Positions 7,506 to 15,170 of a stretch of DNA of 64,000 nt are shown here, in pieces. Under the pieces are notes generated by a model. The model saw nothing but the letters and a program-made list of their open reading frames with translations, was not told where the DNA came from and did no database searches. The stretch covers positions 186,001-250,000 of the forward strand of contig JAEWKK010000030.1 in the NCBI GenBank assembly GCA_023386045.1. The letters are read 5' to 3'. The translations under genes were made by a program, and so were the position numbers. The stretch's first letter is position 1. Every line of letters starts with the position of its first letter. Source of the DNA: Bacteroidota bacterium. GTDB lineage: Bacteria > Bacteroidota > Bacteroidia > Chitinophagales > Chitinophagaceae.

Positions 7506-8816
7506 ATGGCTAAGGTCAATATTTTCTGGTTCAGGCGTGATCTCAGGCTCCACGACAACACAGGACTTTTCCATGCGCTTCGATCTGGCCTTCCGGTAGT
7601 GCCCGTATTTATTTTTGACAGGCATATACTGGATCAGCTGGAAGACAGGGATGACCGCCGGGTGAACTTCATTCATAAAGCGCTGCTTGAGCTGCAGGCT
7701 CAGCTCATAAAATTAAATAGTACTCTTGATGTACGTTATGGAGATCCTCTTTCCATATTTAAGGAGCTTCAACAAAACTATGAAGTGCATGCTGTTTTCA
7801 CCAATCATGATTATGAACCTTATGCTATTAACCGGGATCAGTCGGTGTGTTCCTGGCTTCAACAAAACAATATTGAATTTCATTCCTATAAAGACCAGGT
7901 GATCTTTGAAAAGAATGAAGTGATGAAAGACAATGGCGAACCCTATGCTGTTTATACACCCTATTCAAAGAAATGGCTCTCTCTTTTAAAGGATGAATAT
8001 TTGACTGAATGGAAAACAGAAAAATATTTCAGTCATTTTTTTCAACAGCAACAAAAACCTTTACCAGGCCTGGAAGAAATTGGCTTTACACTTCATGATT
8101 TTCATCACCAGGCCATTGTTGATTTTGATCGGATCCATTCATATCATCTTACAAGGGATATTCCATCAATTCATGGTACAAGCAGGGTCGGAGTTGATCT
8201 TCGTTTTGGAACCATCAGCATACGCCAACTCGTAAAAGATGCGTTGGAATGGAATAAAACCTTTTTGGGTGAATTGATCTGGCGTGAATTCTTTATGCAG
8301 ATCTTATGGCATAGGCCAGACCTTATCCATCATTGCTTCAAAAAAGAATATGAAGCCATCCAGTGGAGAAACCAGGAAGATGAATTTGAGAAATGGTGCC
8401 TGGGCCTAACAGGCTATCCGCTGGTTGATGCAGGCATGCGAGAATTGAATGCAACTGGTTTCATGCATAACCGCGTGCGCATGGTAACAGCAAGTTTCCT
8501 GGTGAAAGATTTATTGATTGACTGGCGCTGGGGTGATGCCTATTTCGCCAGGAAACTCCTGGATTATGAACTGGCTTCCAATAATGGAAACTGGCAGTGG
8601 GTGGCAGGTTGTGGTTGTGATGCTGCTCCTTATTTCCGCATCTTTAATCCTGTTGAACAGGCAAAGAAATTTGACCCGCAACTTATTTATATAAAGAAAT
8701 GGATACCCGAACTGGAAACACTGCATTATCCCTTACCCATGGTTGATCACAAACAGGCAAGGGAAAGATGTCTGCAGGTATATAAAAGTGCATTGAGAGA
8801 TTCCAGGAGAGTTTAG
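7506..8816 (+). CDS. phrB: DNA photolyase / cryptochrome family protein
   Basis: 436 residues. N-terminal photolyase domain starting NIFWFRRDLRLHDN (antenna-binding alpha/beta fold, about 1-130), then the FAD-binding helical domain. Recognisable motifs are GTSRVGVDLRFGTIS, WREFFMQILWHRP, and the flavin-site stretch GYPLVDAGMREL...GFMHNRVRM...DWRWGDAYFARKLLDYELASNNGNWQW. These fit a class I CPD photolyase, which repairs UV-made cyclobutane pyrimidine dimers using blue light. A photoreceptor or (6-4) role cannot be excluded by eye. It starts 21 nt after the aminotransferase stop, so the two may share a transcript, and ends 5 nt from the stop of the convergent mqnD. Confidence 0.9.
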   Translation: MAKVNIFWFRRDLRLHDNTGLFHALRSGLPVVPVFIFDRHILDQLEDRDDRRVNFIHKALLELQAQLIKLNSTLDVRYGDPLSIFKELQQNYEVHAVFTNHDYEPYAINRDQSVCSWLQQNNIEFHSYKDQVIFEKNEVMKDNGEPYAVYTPYSKKWLSLLKDEYLTEWKTEKYFSHFFQQQQKPLPGLEEIGFTLHDFHHQAIVDFDRIHSYHLTRDIPSIHGTSRVGVDLRFGTISIRQLVKDALEWNKTFLGELIWREFFMQILWHRPDLIHHCFKKEYEAIQWRNQEDEFEKWCLGLTGYPLVDAGMRELNATGFMHNRVRMVTASFLVKDLLIDWRWGDAYFARKLLDYELASNNGNWQWVAGCGCDAAPYFRIFNPVEQAKKFDPQLIYIKKWIPELETLHYPLPMVDHKQARERCLQVYKSALRDSRRV

Positions 8817-8821
8817 ATCTT

Positions 8822-9619
8822 TCATGATCTTAATTGCTGGTAAACTTCTGATAACTGGCTGATAGCTTTCTTTCCATCTTCGCCCAGATCGATAGAGTAA
8901 TTGTTTACATAAAGTTCAATGTGCTGTCGCATGACATCTTCATTCATGGTTTGCGCATGCTTCCTTGTATACTCACTAATGACTGGATAATTGGCAAATG
9001 CATATTCAACGCTTTTCCGGATCAGGCGGGATATTTTTTTTCTTACATCAGCAGGAAGATTTTTTTTAGCAGCTATGCAGGCAAGTGGAATGGGCAAATT
9101 CTGTTTTTGTTCCCAGATCTCACCCAGGTCGCAGACTTTGATCAGTCCTTTTTCATGATAAGTAAAGCGGTTCTCATGAATGATCACACCCAGATCAAAC
9201 TTTCCCATCAGCACAGCATCTTCAATTTCTGAAAACAACAGCGAGGTTTTATTTTTCGCTTCCGGGAATGCGAAGCTTAATAAAAAATTGGCGGTTGTCT
9301 GCTCACCAGGAATGGCGATGCTGCAATGCCTGATGTCAGGTACGTTCACCAGGTTTTTAGCAATGAGGAGAGGCCCAACACCTTTGCCCAAAGCTGCTCC
9401 TGAATCCAGCATTTCATAATGATCCGCATTGCTGAAAAAAGAAGGGAAACTCAATTTGGTGATATCCAGCTTTTCCTGCTTTCCCCATCCATTTAAAGTT
9501 TGTATATCCTCCAGCACCGGTTCAAATTCCATTCCTTCAGTATCAATCTTATGGTTCACCAAAGCATCAAAAATGAATGTATCGTTGGGACAGGGTGAGA
9601 AACCTAAACTGTATTTCAT
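8822..9619 (-). CDS. mqnD: 1,4-dihydroxy-6-naphthoate synthase MqnD (futalosine pathway)
   Basis: 265 residues with the family signature at the N-terminus (KYSLGFSPCPNDTFIFDALV) and SFPSFFSNADHYEMLDSGAALGKGVGP. It belongs to the periplasmic-binding-protein-like MqnA/MqnD superfamily and lacks a signal peptide. MqnD converts cyclic dehypoxanthine futalosine to 1,4-dihydroxy-6-naphthoate in menaquinone synthesis. The upstream gene mqnB, the preceding futalosine hydrolase step, overlaps by 1 nt, which supports the assignment. The other pathway genes (mqnA, mqnC) are not in the window. Confidence 0.93.
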   Translation of the reverse strand: MKYSLGFSPCPNDTFIFDALVNHKIDTEGMEFEPVLEDIQTLNGWGKQEKLDITKLSFPSFFSNADHYEMLDSGAALGKGVGPLLIAKNLVNVPDIRHCSIAIPGEQTTANFLLSFAFPEAKNKTSLLFSEIEDAVLMGKFDLGVIIHENRFTYHEKGLIKVCDLGEIWEQKQNLPIPLACIAAKKNLPADVRKKISRLIRKSVEYAFANYPVISEYTRKHAQTMNEDVMRQHIELYVNNYSIDLGEDGKKAISQLSEVYQQLRS

Positions 9620-10260
9620 TACCTCAATGTTTTTATAATGATATCCGATAAAGCGCTATTCAGATTTTCAATTGATTCCTTCATCTTCCATTGGCTTTTA
9701 TTGCGTTCTCCTGCAAAATTCGAAAGGGCTCTTAACTGCAGAAATGGGATGTTTTCTTTCAAACCAATAAAATGTAATGCCGCACCTTCCATAGATTCGG
9801 TCTGAGCACCAAGTTCTTTATAATAATTTATTCTTTCCCTGTTGGTGCTGATCTCGTTCACGGTAACTCCATCAGCAAGTGGATAACCAAACTGGTTGAG
9901 AAAATTTTCTTTGTTGCTTAGTTTTCCGCTATGCCATGGAAAATCACCCGGATGAACCAATTGCAAATCTGAAAGGGAATTAAACCTGTTATTTTCCATA
10001 GCGCCAAGGTCACCCACAAATTCATTCCTGATCAACATTACTTTTCTTGGCTGCAACTGATCATCAATAATGCCTGCAATTCCAGCCTGGATGATGAGGT
10101 CTGGCCTTGAACTTATGATTTCTTTAGTGATCGTGTAAGCTGAAGCGAGCAAACCTATGCCTGTGATCAGCACTTTTGTCTTCCCCAAATCTTTTCCTTT
10201 GAAAGATTCCAGGAAAGGTTTGATCTCCAGTTCTGTTGCTGCGCAGATGAGCAGGTGCAT
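9619..10260 (-). CDS. mqnB: Futalosine hydrolase MqnB
   Basis: 213 residues from the ATG at 10260; the open frame begins two codons earlier at a TTG. It is a nucleoside-phosphorylase-fold protein with HLLICAATELEIKPFL, VLITGIG, LIIQAGIAGII and the acidic active-site strand AQTESMEGAALHFIG. MqnB cleaves futalosine to hypoxanthine and dehypoxanthine futalosine. The fold alone would also fit MTA/SAH nucleosidase, but overlap with mqnD makes futalosine hydrolase the better call. A -7 box TATTTTTG lies three bases before the ATG, so the operon transcript may be leaderless. Confidence 0.9.
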   Translation of the reverse strand: MHLLICAATELEIKPFLESFKGKDLGKTKVLITGIGLLASAYTITKEIISSRPDLIIQAGIAGIIDDQLQPRKVMLIRNEFVGDLGAMENNRFNSLSDLQLVHPGDFPWHSGKLSNKENFLNQFGYPLADGVTVNEISTNRERINYYKELGAQTESMEGAALHFIGLKENIPFLQLRALSNFAGERNKSQWKMKESIENLNSALSDIIIKTLR

Positions 10261-10263
10261 CTG

Positions 10264-10271
10264 CAAAAATA
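10264..10271 (-). promoter_or_regulatory. Candidate -7 box TATTTTTG for mqnBD
   Basis: On the minus strand TATTTTTG (10271 to 10264) exactly matches TAnnTTTG and is followed by CAG and then the ATG of mqnB, so the transcript would have little or no leader. Confidence 0.45.
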
Positions 10272-10277
10272 GCGGAA

Positions 10278-10384
10278 GAATGTCGAACAGATGAACAGGG
10301 AATGAGGAATGATGAAGTTATCGATGTTACCTTCTTTCGACATTCTTTGTTCTATTGTTCTTCTGTTCATCTGTTCATCTGTTC
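10278..10384. repeat. Inverted intergenic array of CAGATGAACAG words
   Basis: GAATGTCGA (10278-10286) pairs with TCGACATTC (10337-10345), and GAACAGATGAACAG (10285-10298) with two overlapping copies of CTGTTCATCTGTTC in 10363-10384. It lies in the divergent mqnB/PTPS promoter region and belongs to the window's wider set of short-word intergenic arrays. Confidence 0.65.
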
Positions 10385-10403
10385 TTTATTCCCCCGCCTT
10401 GAT

Positions 10404-10411
10404 TACTTTTG
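10404..10411 (+). promoter_or_regulatory. Candidate -7 box TACTTTTG for the PTPS-folE-fabD genes
   Basis: Exact TAnnTTTG match ending 16 nt before the ATG at 10428, just after the repeat array. No convincing -33 TTTG was identified. Confidence 0.4.
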
Positions 10412-10427
10412 TACATTCCTTAATCAT

Positions 10428-10841
10428 ATGAGTAAAAAACTTGCCGTTGTCCGTCGTGAGCATTTTAATGCAGCTCACCGGCTTTACAGGAAAGACTGGT
10501 CGGACGAACAAAACCTGTCTACATTCGGAAAATGCAGTTTCCCGCATTACCATGGTCATAATTATGAATTGGAAATAAAGGTTGTGGGTGAAATCGATCC
10601 TGTGACCGGATTTGTAATGGACCTGAAACAACTTTCCGATCTTGTCAACGAGAAAGTACTTGAAAGATTTGATCATAAAAACCTGAATGTGGATACAGAA
10701 GAATTCAAAACACTGAATCCAACCGCTGAAAATATTGCCGTGGTGATCTATGATCTTTTAAGACCTCACATTAAAGAAGAACTTGAACTTTATATCAAAT
10801 TATATGAAACGCCACGCAACTTTGTAGAATATCCTGCGTAG
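10428..10841 (+). CDS. 6-pyruvoyl-tetrahydropterin synthase / QueD family protein
   Basis: 137 residues from the ATG at 10428. A longer open frame from 10302 runs through repeat sequence and is not protein-like, so the internal start is preferred. The zinc-binding histidines are H17 (HFNAAH), H42 and H44 (HYHGHNY), and C36 of GKC is the likely catalytic cysteine. The C-terminus LYETPRNFVEYPA fits the family. Members act on dihydroneopterin triphosphate to make 6-carboxytetrahydropterin (queuosine route, QueD) or 6-pyruvoyl-tetrahydropterin. Adjacent folE supplies that substrate and queG occurs elsewhere in the window, so a queuosine role is plausible but not proven. Confidence 0.85.
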   Translation: MSKKLAVVRREHFNAAHRLYRKDWSDEQNLSTFGKCSFPHYHGHNYELEIKVVGEIDPVTGFVMDLKQLSDLVNEKVLERFDHKNLNVDTEEFKTLNPTAENIAVVIYDLLRPHIKEELELYIKLYETPRNFVEYPA

Positions 10842-10865
10842 TTATAAACTCAAATAAAATAAAGA

Positions 10866-11465
10866 ATGGCTTATCATAAAAAAGAAGGATTCGATAAGGA
10901 ACCAACAGAAGCGCTGATAAAAAACTATGGAAATATTATCAGCCTTCTGGGAGAAGATCCTCAAAGAGAAGGTTTATTAAAAACTCCTGAGCGTATGGCA
11001 AAGGCCATGCAGTATATGACACAGGGTTATAGCCAGGATGCAGTTTCCATTTTGAACTCTGCCCGGTTCAAGGAGGAAGTCAGTGAAATGGTAATTGTAA
11101 AGGATATTGAATTGTTTTCCATGTGTGAGCACCACCTTCTTCCTTTTTTTGGGAAGGCTCATATTGCTTACATACCCAATGGTTACATTACCGGTTTAAG
11201 TAAGCTGGCCAGGGTGGTGGATGTATATGCACGCAGGCTGCAGGTCCAGGAAAGACTGACCACCCAGGTATTGAAAGCCATCAGGGAAAGTCTGAATCCA
11301 CTGGGCGTAGCTGTTGTGATTGAAGCCAAACATCTTTGCATGATGATGAGGGGTGTTCAAAAACAGAATTCTGTAACTACCACCTCTTCTTTTGATGGTG
11401 AATTCCTGAATAATCATGTAACGCGGAATGAATTTCTGAAACTGATCGCTGCTGATCTGGATTAA
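10866..11465 (+). CDS. folE: GTP cyclohydrolase I
   Basis: 199 residues, close to the usual FolE length. Zinc ligands are C87 (MCEHHLLPFFG), H90 and C158 (KHLCMMMRG); the core GKAHIAYIPNGYITGLSKLARVVDVYARRLQVQERLT is characteristic. It converts GTP to 7,8-dihydroneopterin triphosphate, the entry to folate and to the PTPS/QueD reaction of the gene 24 nt upstream. It is followed 16 nt later by fabD, so the PTPS-folE-fabD genes are likely one transcript ending at the terminator near 12450. Confidence 0.97.
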   Translation: MAYHKKEGFDKEPTEALIKNYGNIISLLGEDPQREGLLKTPERMAKAMQYMTQGYSQDAVSILNSARFKEEVSEMVIVKDIELFSMCEHHLLPFFGKAHIAYIPNGYITGLSKLARVVDVYARRLQVQERLTTQVLKAIRESLNPLGVAVVIEAKHLCMMMRGVQKQNSVTTTSSFDGEFLNNHVTRNEFLKLIAADLD

Positions 11466-11481
11466 TTAGTAAACTTGCCGG

Positions 11482-12372
11482 ATGAAACATGCATATGTAT
11501 TTCCCGGACAGGGAGCCCAGTTCCCGGGAATGGGGAAGGCGCATTATGAATCAAGTTCGTTTGCAAAAAGGATTTTTGAGCAGGCCAATGACATTCTACA
11601 AATGCGGATCTCCGACGTGATGTTCAATGGAACAGAAGAGGATTTAAAACAGACGAAAGTAACACAGCCAGCCATCTTCCTGCATTCCATTATCGCCTAT
11701 AAAAGTATCGAGAATGCGAGGCCCGATATGGTGGCAGGTCACTCGCTTGGAGAGTTTTCAGCACTCGTTGCCAATGGAACATTGAGCTTTGAAGATGCCC
11801 TGCAACTGGTGAGTCTCAGGGCCACAGCCATGCAAAAAGCATGTGAGATCACACCTTCTACCATGGCAGCCGTACTGGGACTTGCAGATGATAAAGTAGA
11901 AGAGATTTGCAGCCAGGTTATGAAAGAAACAGGGGAAGTGGTAGTTCCTGCAAATTATAATTGTCCTGGTCAGCTCGTGATTTCCGGATCAGTGAAAGGT
12001 ATTGAACTGGCTTGCGAAAGTATGAAAGCTGCAGGCGCTAAAAGAGCACTGGTGCTTCCTGTAGGCGGTGCCTTTCATTCACCATTGATGGAACCAGCAA
12101 GACAGGAACTTAAAAAAGCTATCGAATCAACTAATTTTCATTTTCCCTCATGCCCGGTTTACCAGAATGTAGCAGCACGTGGCGTGATAGATAAGGATGA
12201 AATCAAACAGAACCTGATCGATCAGCTTACAGGGGCGGTGAAATGGACACAGTGTGTGCAGGCGATGATCAATGATGGGGCAACAAAATTTACTGAAGCA
12301 GGTCCCGGAAAAGTATTACAGGGACTGATTCTCAAGATCAATAAGGAAATGCAAACTGATGGCGTAAGCTAA
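11482..12372 (+). CDS. fabD: Malonyl-CoA:ACP transacylase
   Basis: 296 residues. The nucleophile elbow GHSLGEFSAL gives S88, and the partner histidine is H199 in GGAFHSPLM; the N-terminal FPGQGAQFPGMG and the final EAGPGKVLQGL complete the family pattern. It loads malonyl groups onto acyl carrier protein for fatty-acid synthesis. It is a stand-alone enzyme, not a polyketide synthase module. A near-match -7 box TAAACTTG ends 4 nt before its ATG, so it may also have its own short-leader promoter. It is followed by a terminator and then the IS1595 insertion. Confidence 0.96.
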   Translation: MKHAYVFPGQGAQFPGMGKAHYESSSFAKRIFEQANDILQMRISDVMFNGTEEDLKQTKVTQPAIFLHSIIAYKSIENARPDMVAGHSLGEFSALVANGTLSFEDALQLVSLRATAMQKACEITPSTMAAVLGLADDKVEEICSQVMKETGEVVVPANYNCPGQLVISGSVKGIELACESMKAAGAKRALVLPVGGAFHSPLMEPARQELKKAIESTNFHFPSCPVYQNVAARGVIDKDEIKQNLIDQLTGAVKWTQCVQAMINDGATKFTEAGPGKVLQGLILKINKEMQTDGVS

Positions 12373-12439
12373 TTGCAAGATTTTTCTAACGGTTTTGATT
12401 TCTGCATAGCGGTAAACTATCAGGTTAATAAACAATTTT

Positions 12440-12462
12440 AGGGATCCAATGGATCCTTTTTT
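12440..12462 (+). terminator. Terminator downstream of fabD
   Basis: GGATCC at 12442-12447 pairs with GGATCC at 12451-12456 over a 3-nt loop, followed by six T residues. The stem is short but well placed, about 70 nt after the fabD stop. Confidence 0.65.
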
Positions 12463-12544
12463 ATTTACTGAATGTTTCTCAAACAATCTCTTCTGCAAGA
12501 AAAGTTCATATTAAATTTTTTGAATGAACAATGTAATCTTATAT

Positions 12545-12552
12545 TTAATTTT
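12545..12552. repeat. Left target-site duplication TTAATTTT
   Basis: The 8 bp TTAATTTT directly abut the left IS end and are repeated exactly at 15498-15505. Eight-bp AT-rich duplications are typical of the IS1595 family. Confidence 0.93.
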
Positions 12553-12577
12553 GGTAACGATATACCAGTTGGGACAA
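12553..12577. repeat. Left terminal inverted repeat of the IS1595 element
   Basis: 25 bp beginning GGTAACGATATAC; matches the reverse complement of 15473-15497 at 23 of 25 positions. The HNH gene stop lies one base inside it. Confidence 0.93.
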
Positions 12578-12578
12578 A

Positions 12579-13283
12579 TTAGGGCTCCTTTTCAGGTTGA
12601 TACTCAAGGTTTCCTTTGGCGAAATTGTGCTTATCGCATAGTATTTGGAGGTTCTCCAAGACTGTTTCCCCACCTTTCGACCACGGCTTAATATGGTCAA
12701 AGTGAATGTTGTCTCCTGTTAATGTAATTCCACAAAGTCGGCATTTGTTTCCGTCTCTCATCAACACTTGAACTTTCAACCGTTCGCTTGGAAATCTTTT
12801 CGTTTTATGTTTAAATGCCGTAGGTTCAGTTGGTGCGGGTTCAACATTTTGTTCGCCCTCATCAACCTCGTTTGACTCAGAAGTGTTTTCTGAATTGATG
12901 TATTCCACAAATTCAATGAGTGCGTTTCTCCATGTGCCGAATCTGGATAAGTAGGAACTTGTCGAATACTTTGACATAGGTTTCCTCATGTCCCTGAATG
13001 TAGGTTGCTGACCTATGCTCACCCATATTTGTTCCAGATTCTTAAACAACTCTTCCTTTGAAACGTCTCGCTCCTGCACCAAGTCCAGACCCGCTTTTTT
13101 AAGAGCATTGTTCCAACTCCCAAACCGAACTCCGATTGTACCGGAGGTGTATTTTGCCCCATTATCATTGTACTCTCTTGAGGATATGGATGATTTGCCA
13201 AGCCTTTCTGCTACAGCCCTTAAATCGGCCAATAAATCTTCATCCGAAACATTTCTATTGAACTCTTTAAGTTGAAATTTCAT
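12579..13283 (-). CDS. HNH endonuclease with two homing-endonuclease-associated repeats (IS passenger)
   Basis: 234 residues. Two tandem repeats of the homing-endonuclease-associated type cover about 10-66 (SDEDLLADLRAVAERLGKS...GVRFGSWNNALKKAGL) and 74-125 (SKEELFKNLEQIW...LSRFGTWRNAL); these are thought to bind DNA. After an acidic linker (about 130-160) comes an HNH domain at 165-225 with C181/C184, the catalytic IHFDHIKPWSKGG (H197), N211 and C216..H219. It should cut or nick double-stranded DNA. It is transcribed away from the transposase and ends at the left IS terminus, so it travels with the element. It might aid mobility, invasion or exclusion; which is unknown. Confidence 0.85.
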   Translation of the reverse strand: MKFQLKEFNRNVSDEDLLADLRAVAERLGKSSISSREYNDNGAKYTSGTIGVRFGSWNNALKKAGLDLVQERDVSKEELFKNLEQIWVSIGQQPTFRDMRKPMSKYSTSSYLSRFGTWRNALIEFVEYINSENTSESNEVDEGEQNVEPAPTEPTAFKHKTKRFPSERLKVQVLMRDGNKCRLCGITLTGDNIHFDHIKPWSKGGETVLENLQILCDKHNFAKGNLEYQPEKEP

Positions 13284-13407
13284 TCTTTGATGCTTCTTAC
13301 ATACCTCATAAACTTACAAACTACCAATCTCATTCCCAACCTATTTGACTTTGCCCCAAATTTTTCTTATGGTTATGCAAATCTTAACAATAGTAATTAG
13401 GTAGATA

Positions 13408-14418
13408 GTGGGACAAGGCATAACTTTAAGGGTACAAAGAATCATCAGAGTGGAGTTTAAGAATCTTACACAGCTTTTGGATTATTTCAAAGACGAAGAA
13501 CGCTGCAAAGCCTACCTCGAAAACCAACGGTGGGGAAAACATGTCGGTTGTCCTCATTGTGGTTCCCTCAAAGTTTACCGGACAAATCGTGGTTTCAAAT
13601 GTGGAGAGAAAGAGTGCTACAAGAAATTCTCCGTTACCGTGGGAACAATCTTCGAGAACTCAAAAATTGGTCTTCGCACATGGTTTGCTGCCATGTACCT
13701 CATAGCTTCTCATAAGAAGGGTATAAGCAGCCACCAACTTCATCGTGACCTTGGTGTAAGCCAAAAGACAGCATGGTTCATTCTTCACCGCATCCGAGAG
13801 GCATTACGTGATAAAAACTCACCATTGCTCACCGATGTTGTTGAAGTGGATGAAACCTTTGTTGGCGGCAAGAATAAGAACCGACACGCTCACAAGAAGG
13901 TTGAGAATTCTCAGGGTCGAAGCGTGAAAGACAAGACACCAGTTGTTGGTGTCATGCAACGTGGTGGTCGTGTAGTCACACAAGTTGTCAGGGACACAAA
14001 GGCCGAGAACCTTCATCCGGTCATCGTTGGTGCTGTCAAATCAGGAGCAATTGTTATCACAGATGAATGGAGAAGTTATCAAGGCTTAGATGGAATGTAT
14101 CACCATGTCGTCATTAAGCACAACGAAGGTGAGTATGTGCGTGGAGCATTTCATAACAATACCATTGAAGGTTTTTGGTCATTGCTCAAAAGAGGTTTAT
14201 ATGGAATCTATCACCAAGTCTCACCCAAACACCTGTTCCGATACTGCCATGAGTTTGAGTACAGGTACAATAGCAGGAAGATGAAAGACAATGAGAGATT
14301 TGAGATAACTTTACAGAGGGTGCAGGGAAGACTCAAATACAAAGACCTCACCCGCAAACCTGATGGCGAAAGCGAAGAAGGCCGCACCCAAGAAGGCCAA
14401 GAAAGAACGAGCGCATAA
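13408..14418 (+). CDS. IS1595-family (ISXO2-like) DDE transposase
   Basis: 336 residues from a GTG at 13408; a GTG at 13450 (VEFKNLTQLLDYF) is equally plausible and would give 322. The N-terminal zinc ribbon has C48/C51 and C65/C70 (GCPHCGS...KCGEKEC), followed by a helical DNA-binding region. The catalytic residues appear to be D148 (VEVDETFVGG), D219 (VITDEWRSY) and E254 (NTIEGFWSLLKRG), with the family's C-terminal YCHEFEYRYNSR. It catalyses transposition of the surrounding 2.9-kb element. The 3' end overlaps a 49-codon ORF in another frame. GGGACAA near the first GTG repeats a word of the terminal repeats, which might allow autoregulation. Confidence 0.95.
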   Translation: MGQGITLRVQRIIRVEFKNLTQLLDYFKDEERCKAYLENQRWGKHVGCPHCGSLKVYRTNRGFKCGEKECYKKFSVTVGTIFENSKIGLRTWFAAMYLIASHKKGISSHQLHRDLGVSQKTAWFILHRIREALRDKNSPLLTDVVEVDETFVGGKNKNRHAHKKVENSQGRSVKDKTPVVGVMQRGGRVVTQVVRDTKAENLHPVIVGAVKSGAIVITDEWRSYQGLDGMYHHVVIKHNEGEYVRGAFHNNTIEGFWSLLKRGLYGIYHQVSPKHLFRYCHEFEYRYNSRKMKDNERFEITLQRVQGRLKYKDLTRKPDGESEEGRTQEGQERTSA

Positions 14419-14512
14419 ATACGAAGAGAAGCTTCACATCAATGGCTCGTTCCAAGACTTAATGAACGAACTTGTGCCTCCGGCAAAAACAGATAAAAAG
14501 CAAAAGAAATAA
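14363..14512 (+). CDS. Small basic protein overlapping the transposase 3' end (49 residues)
   Basis: ATG at 14363 to TAA at 14512, in a different frame from the transposase and overlapping it by 56 nt. The N-terminus is lysine/alanine rich (MAKAKKAAPKKAKKERAHKY), then EEKLHINGSFQDLMNELV and a lysine-rich tail. Similar small proteins follow IS1595-type transposases in other Bacteroidota as far as I recall. The next ORF starts 3 nt later, consistent with a coupled transposase/small-protein unit. The charge suggests nucleic-acid contact; no function is known. Confidence 0.6.
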   Translation: MAKAKKAAPKKAKKERAHKYEEKLHINGSFQDLMNELVPPAKTDKKQKK

Positions 14513-14515
14513 CTT

Positions 14516-14821
14516 ATGAATGCAAGAGACCTGACTGTTTCAAAATCTATAAATCTGAATGGTGCAAGGGAGTTCAATCACTTGAGGTTGGTAAACCTTG
14601 ATGATTTTTTAATGGAGTACGGTAACAACCTTGAGTATTACGCACCGCCCTTCAAAATACTTGCTGATTTGGAAAAGGAGATTATGTTTGAGAACAATCC
14701 TGAGCAGACCATTTTAGTCCCTTACAAGCCCGATGGTGACATTATTTTTCGCCTTGTGGGGATTGAAGAAGAAGGTGGACTGAGGATTGTACGCTATGAG
14801 TATGATTCATCGATTTCCTAA
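14516..14821 (+). CDS. Hypothetical IS passenger protein, 101 residues
   Basis: Soluble acidic protein of 101 residues starting MNARDLTVSKSINLNG, without signal peptide, membrane segment or recognised motif. It begins 3 nt after the 49-residue basic protein and so is probably the last gene of the transposase transcript. It faces the minus-strand passenger at 14831 across a 9-bp gap. Because it lies inside the terminal repeats, it is cargo of the IS1595 element. I do not recognise the family. Confidence 0.6.
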   Translation: MNARDLTVSKSINLNGAREFNHLRLVNLDDFLMEYGNNLEYYAPPFKILADLEKEIMFENNPEQTILVPYKPDGDIIFRLVGIEEEGGLRIVRYEYDSSIS

Positions 14822-14830
14822 CAGACCCTT

Positions 14831-15154
14831 TTAGAACCATTCAGTAACTCCGCCTCGTTTAGAGTCGATATACCGATAGCGCATCCATCTGATTCCAAAA
14901 TATTTCTTTATATCCGAACATACTTCCCAAATGTTCGGACAATCAGTACCCCAATTTTTATCCAACTGAACTTCAAGGTAATTGTCGTGACTTCTGATTA
15001 AACTACCATTAACGAAATCGAAGGGTTGGGGCGGGTTCGCCACATCATCAACAACATCTACAACTGTTCCCTCTTTTGTCTGTAAACCGATATATTTTTT
15101 CTTAATGTAGTTAATGACTTCCTTCCGCAAAGCCTCTTTGATAAGCTGTCTCAT
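14831..15154 (-). CDS. Hypothetical IS passenger protein, 107 residues
   Basis: 107 residues with a basic helical start (RQLIKEALRKEVINYIKKKYIG) followed by a probably beta-rich part (VDVVDDVANPPQPFDFVNG, YLEVQLDKNWG) and a basic C-terminus. No signal peptide or known motif. It begins 16 nt after the stop of the cysteine-pair protein, suggesting a two-gene leftward operon at the right end of the IS element. The order (Cys protein, then this one) could be a toxin/antitoxin or nuclease/inhibitor pair, but nothing in the sequence proves it. Confidence 0.55.
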   Translation of the reverse strand: MRQLIKEALRKEVINYIKKKYIGLQTKEGTVVDVVDDVANPPQPFDFVNGSLIRSHDNYLEVQLDKNWGTDCPNIWEVCSDIKKYFGIRWMRYRYIDSKRGGVTEWF

Positions 15155-15170
15155 TGTCCATAAATATCAT

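Noticed and set aside
10302..10427. N-terminal extension of the PTPS-like protein
   Set aside because: The extra 42 codons are translated repeat array; a -7 box and good start lie at 10404-10428.
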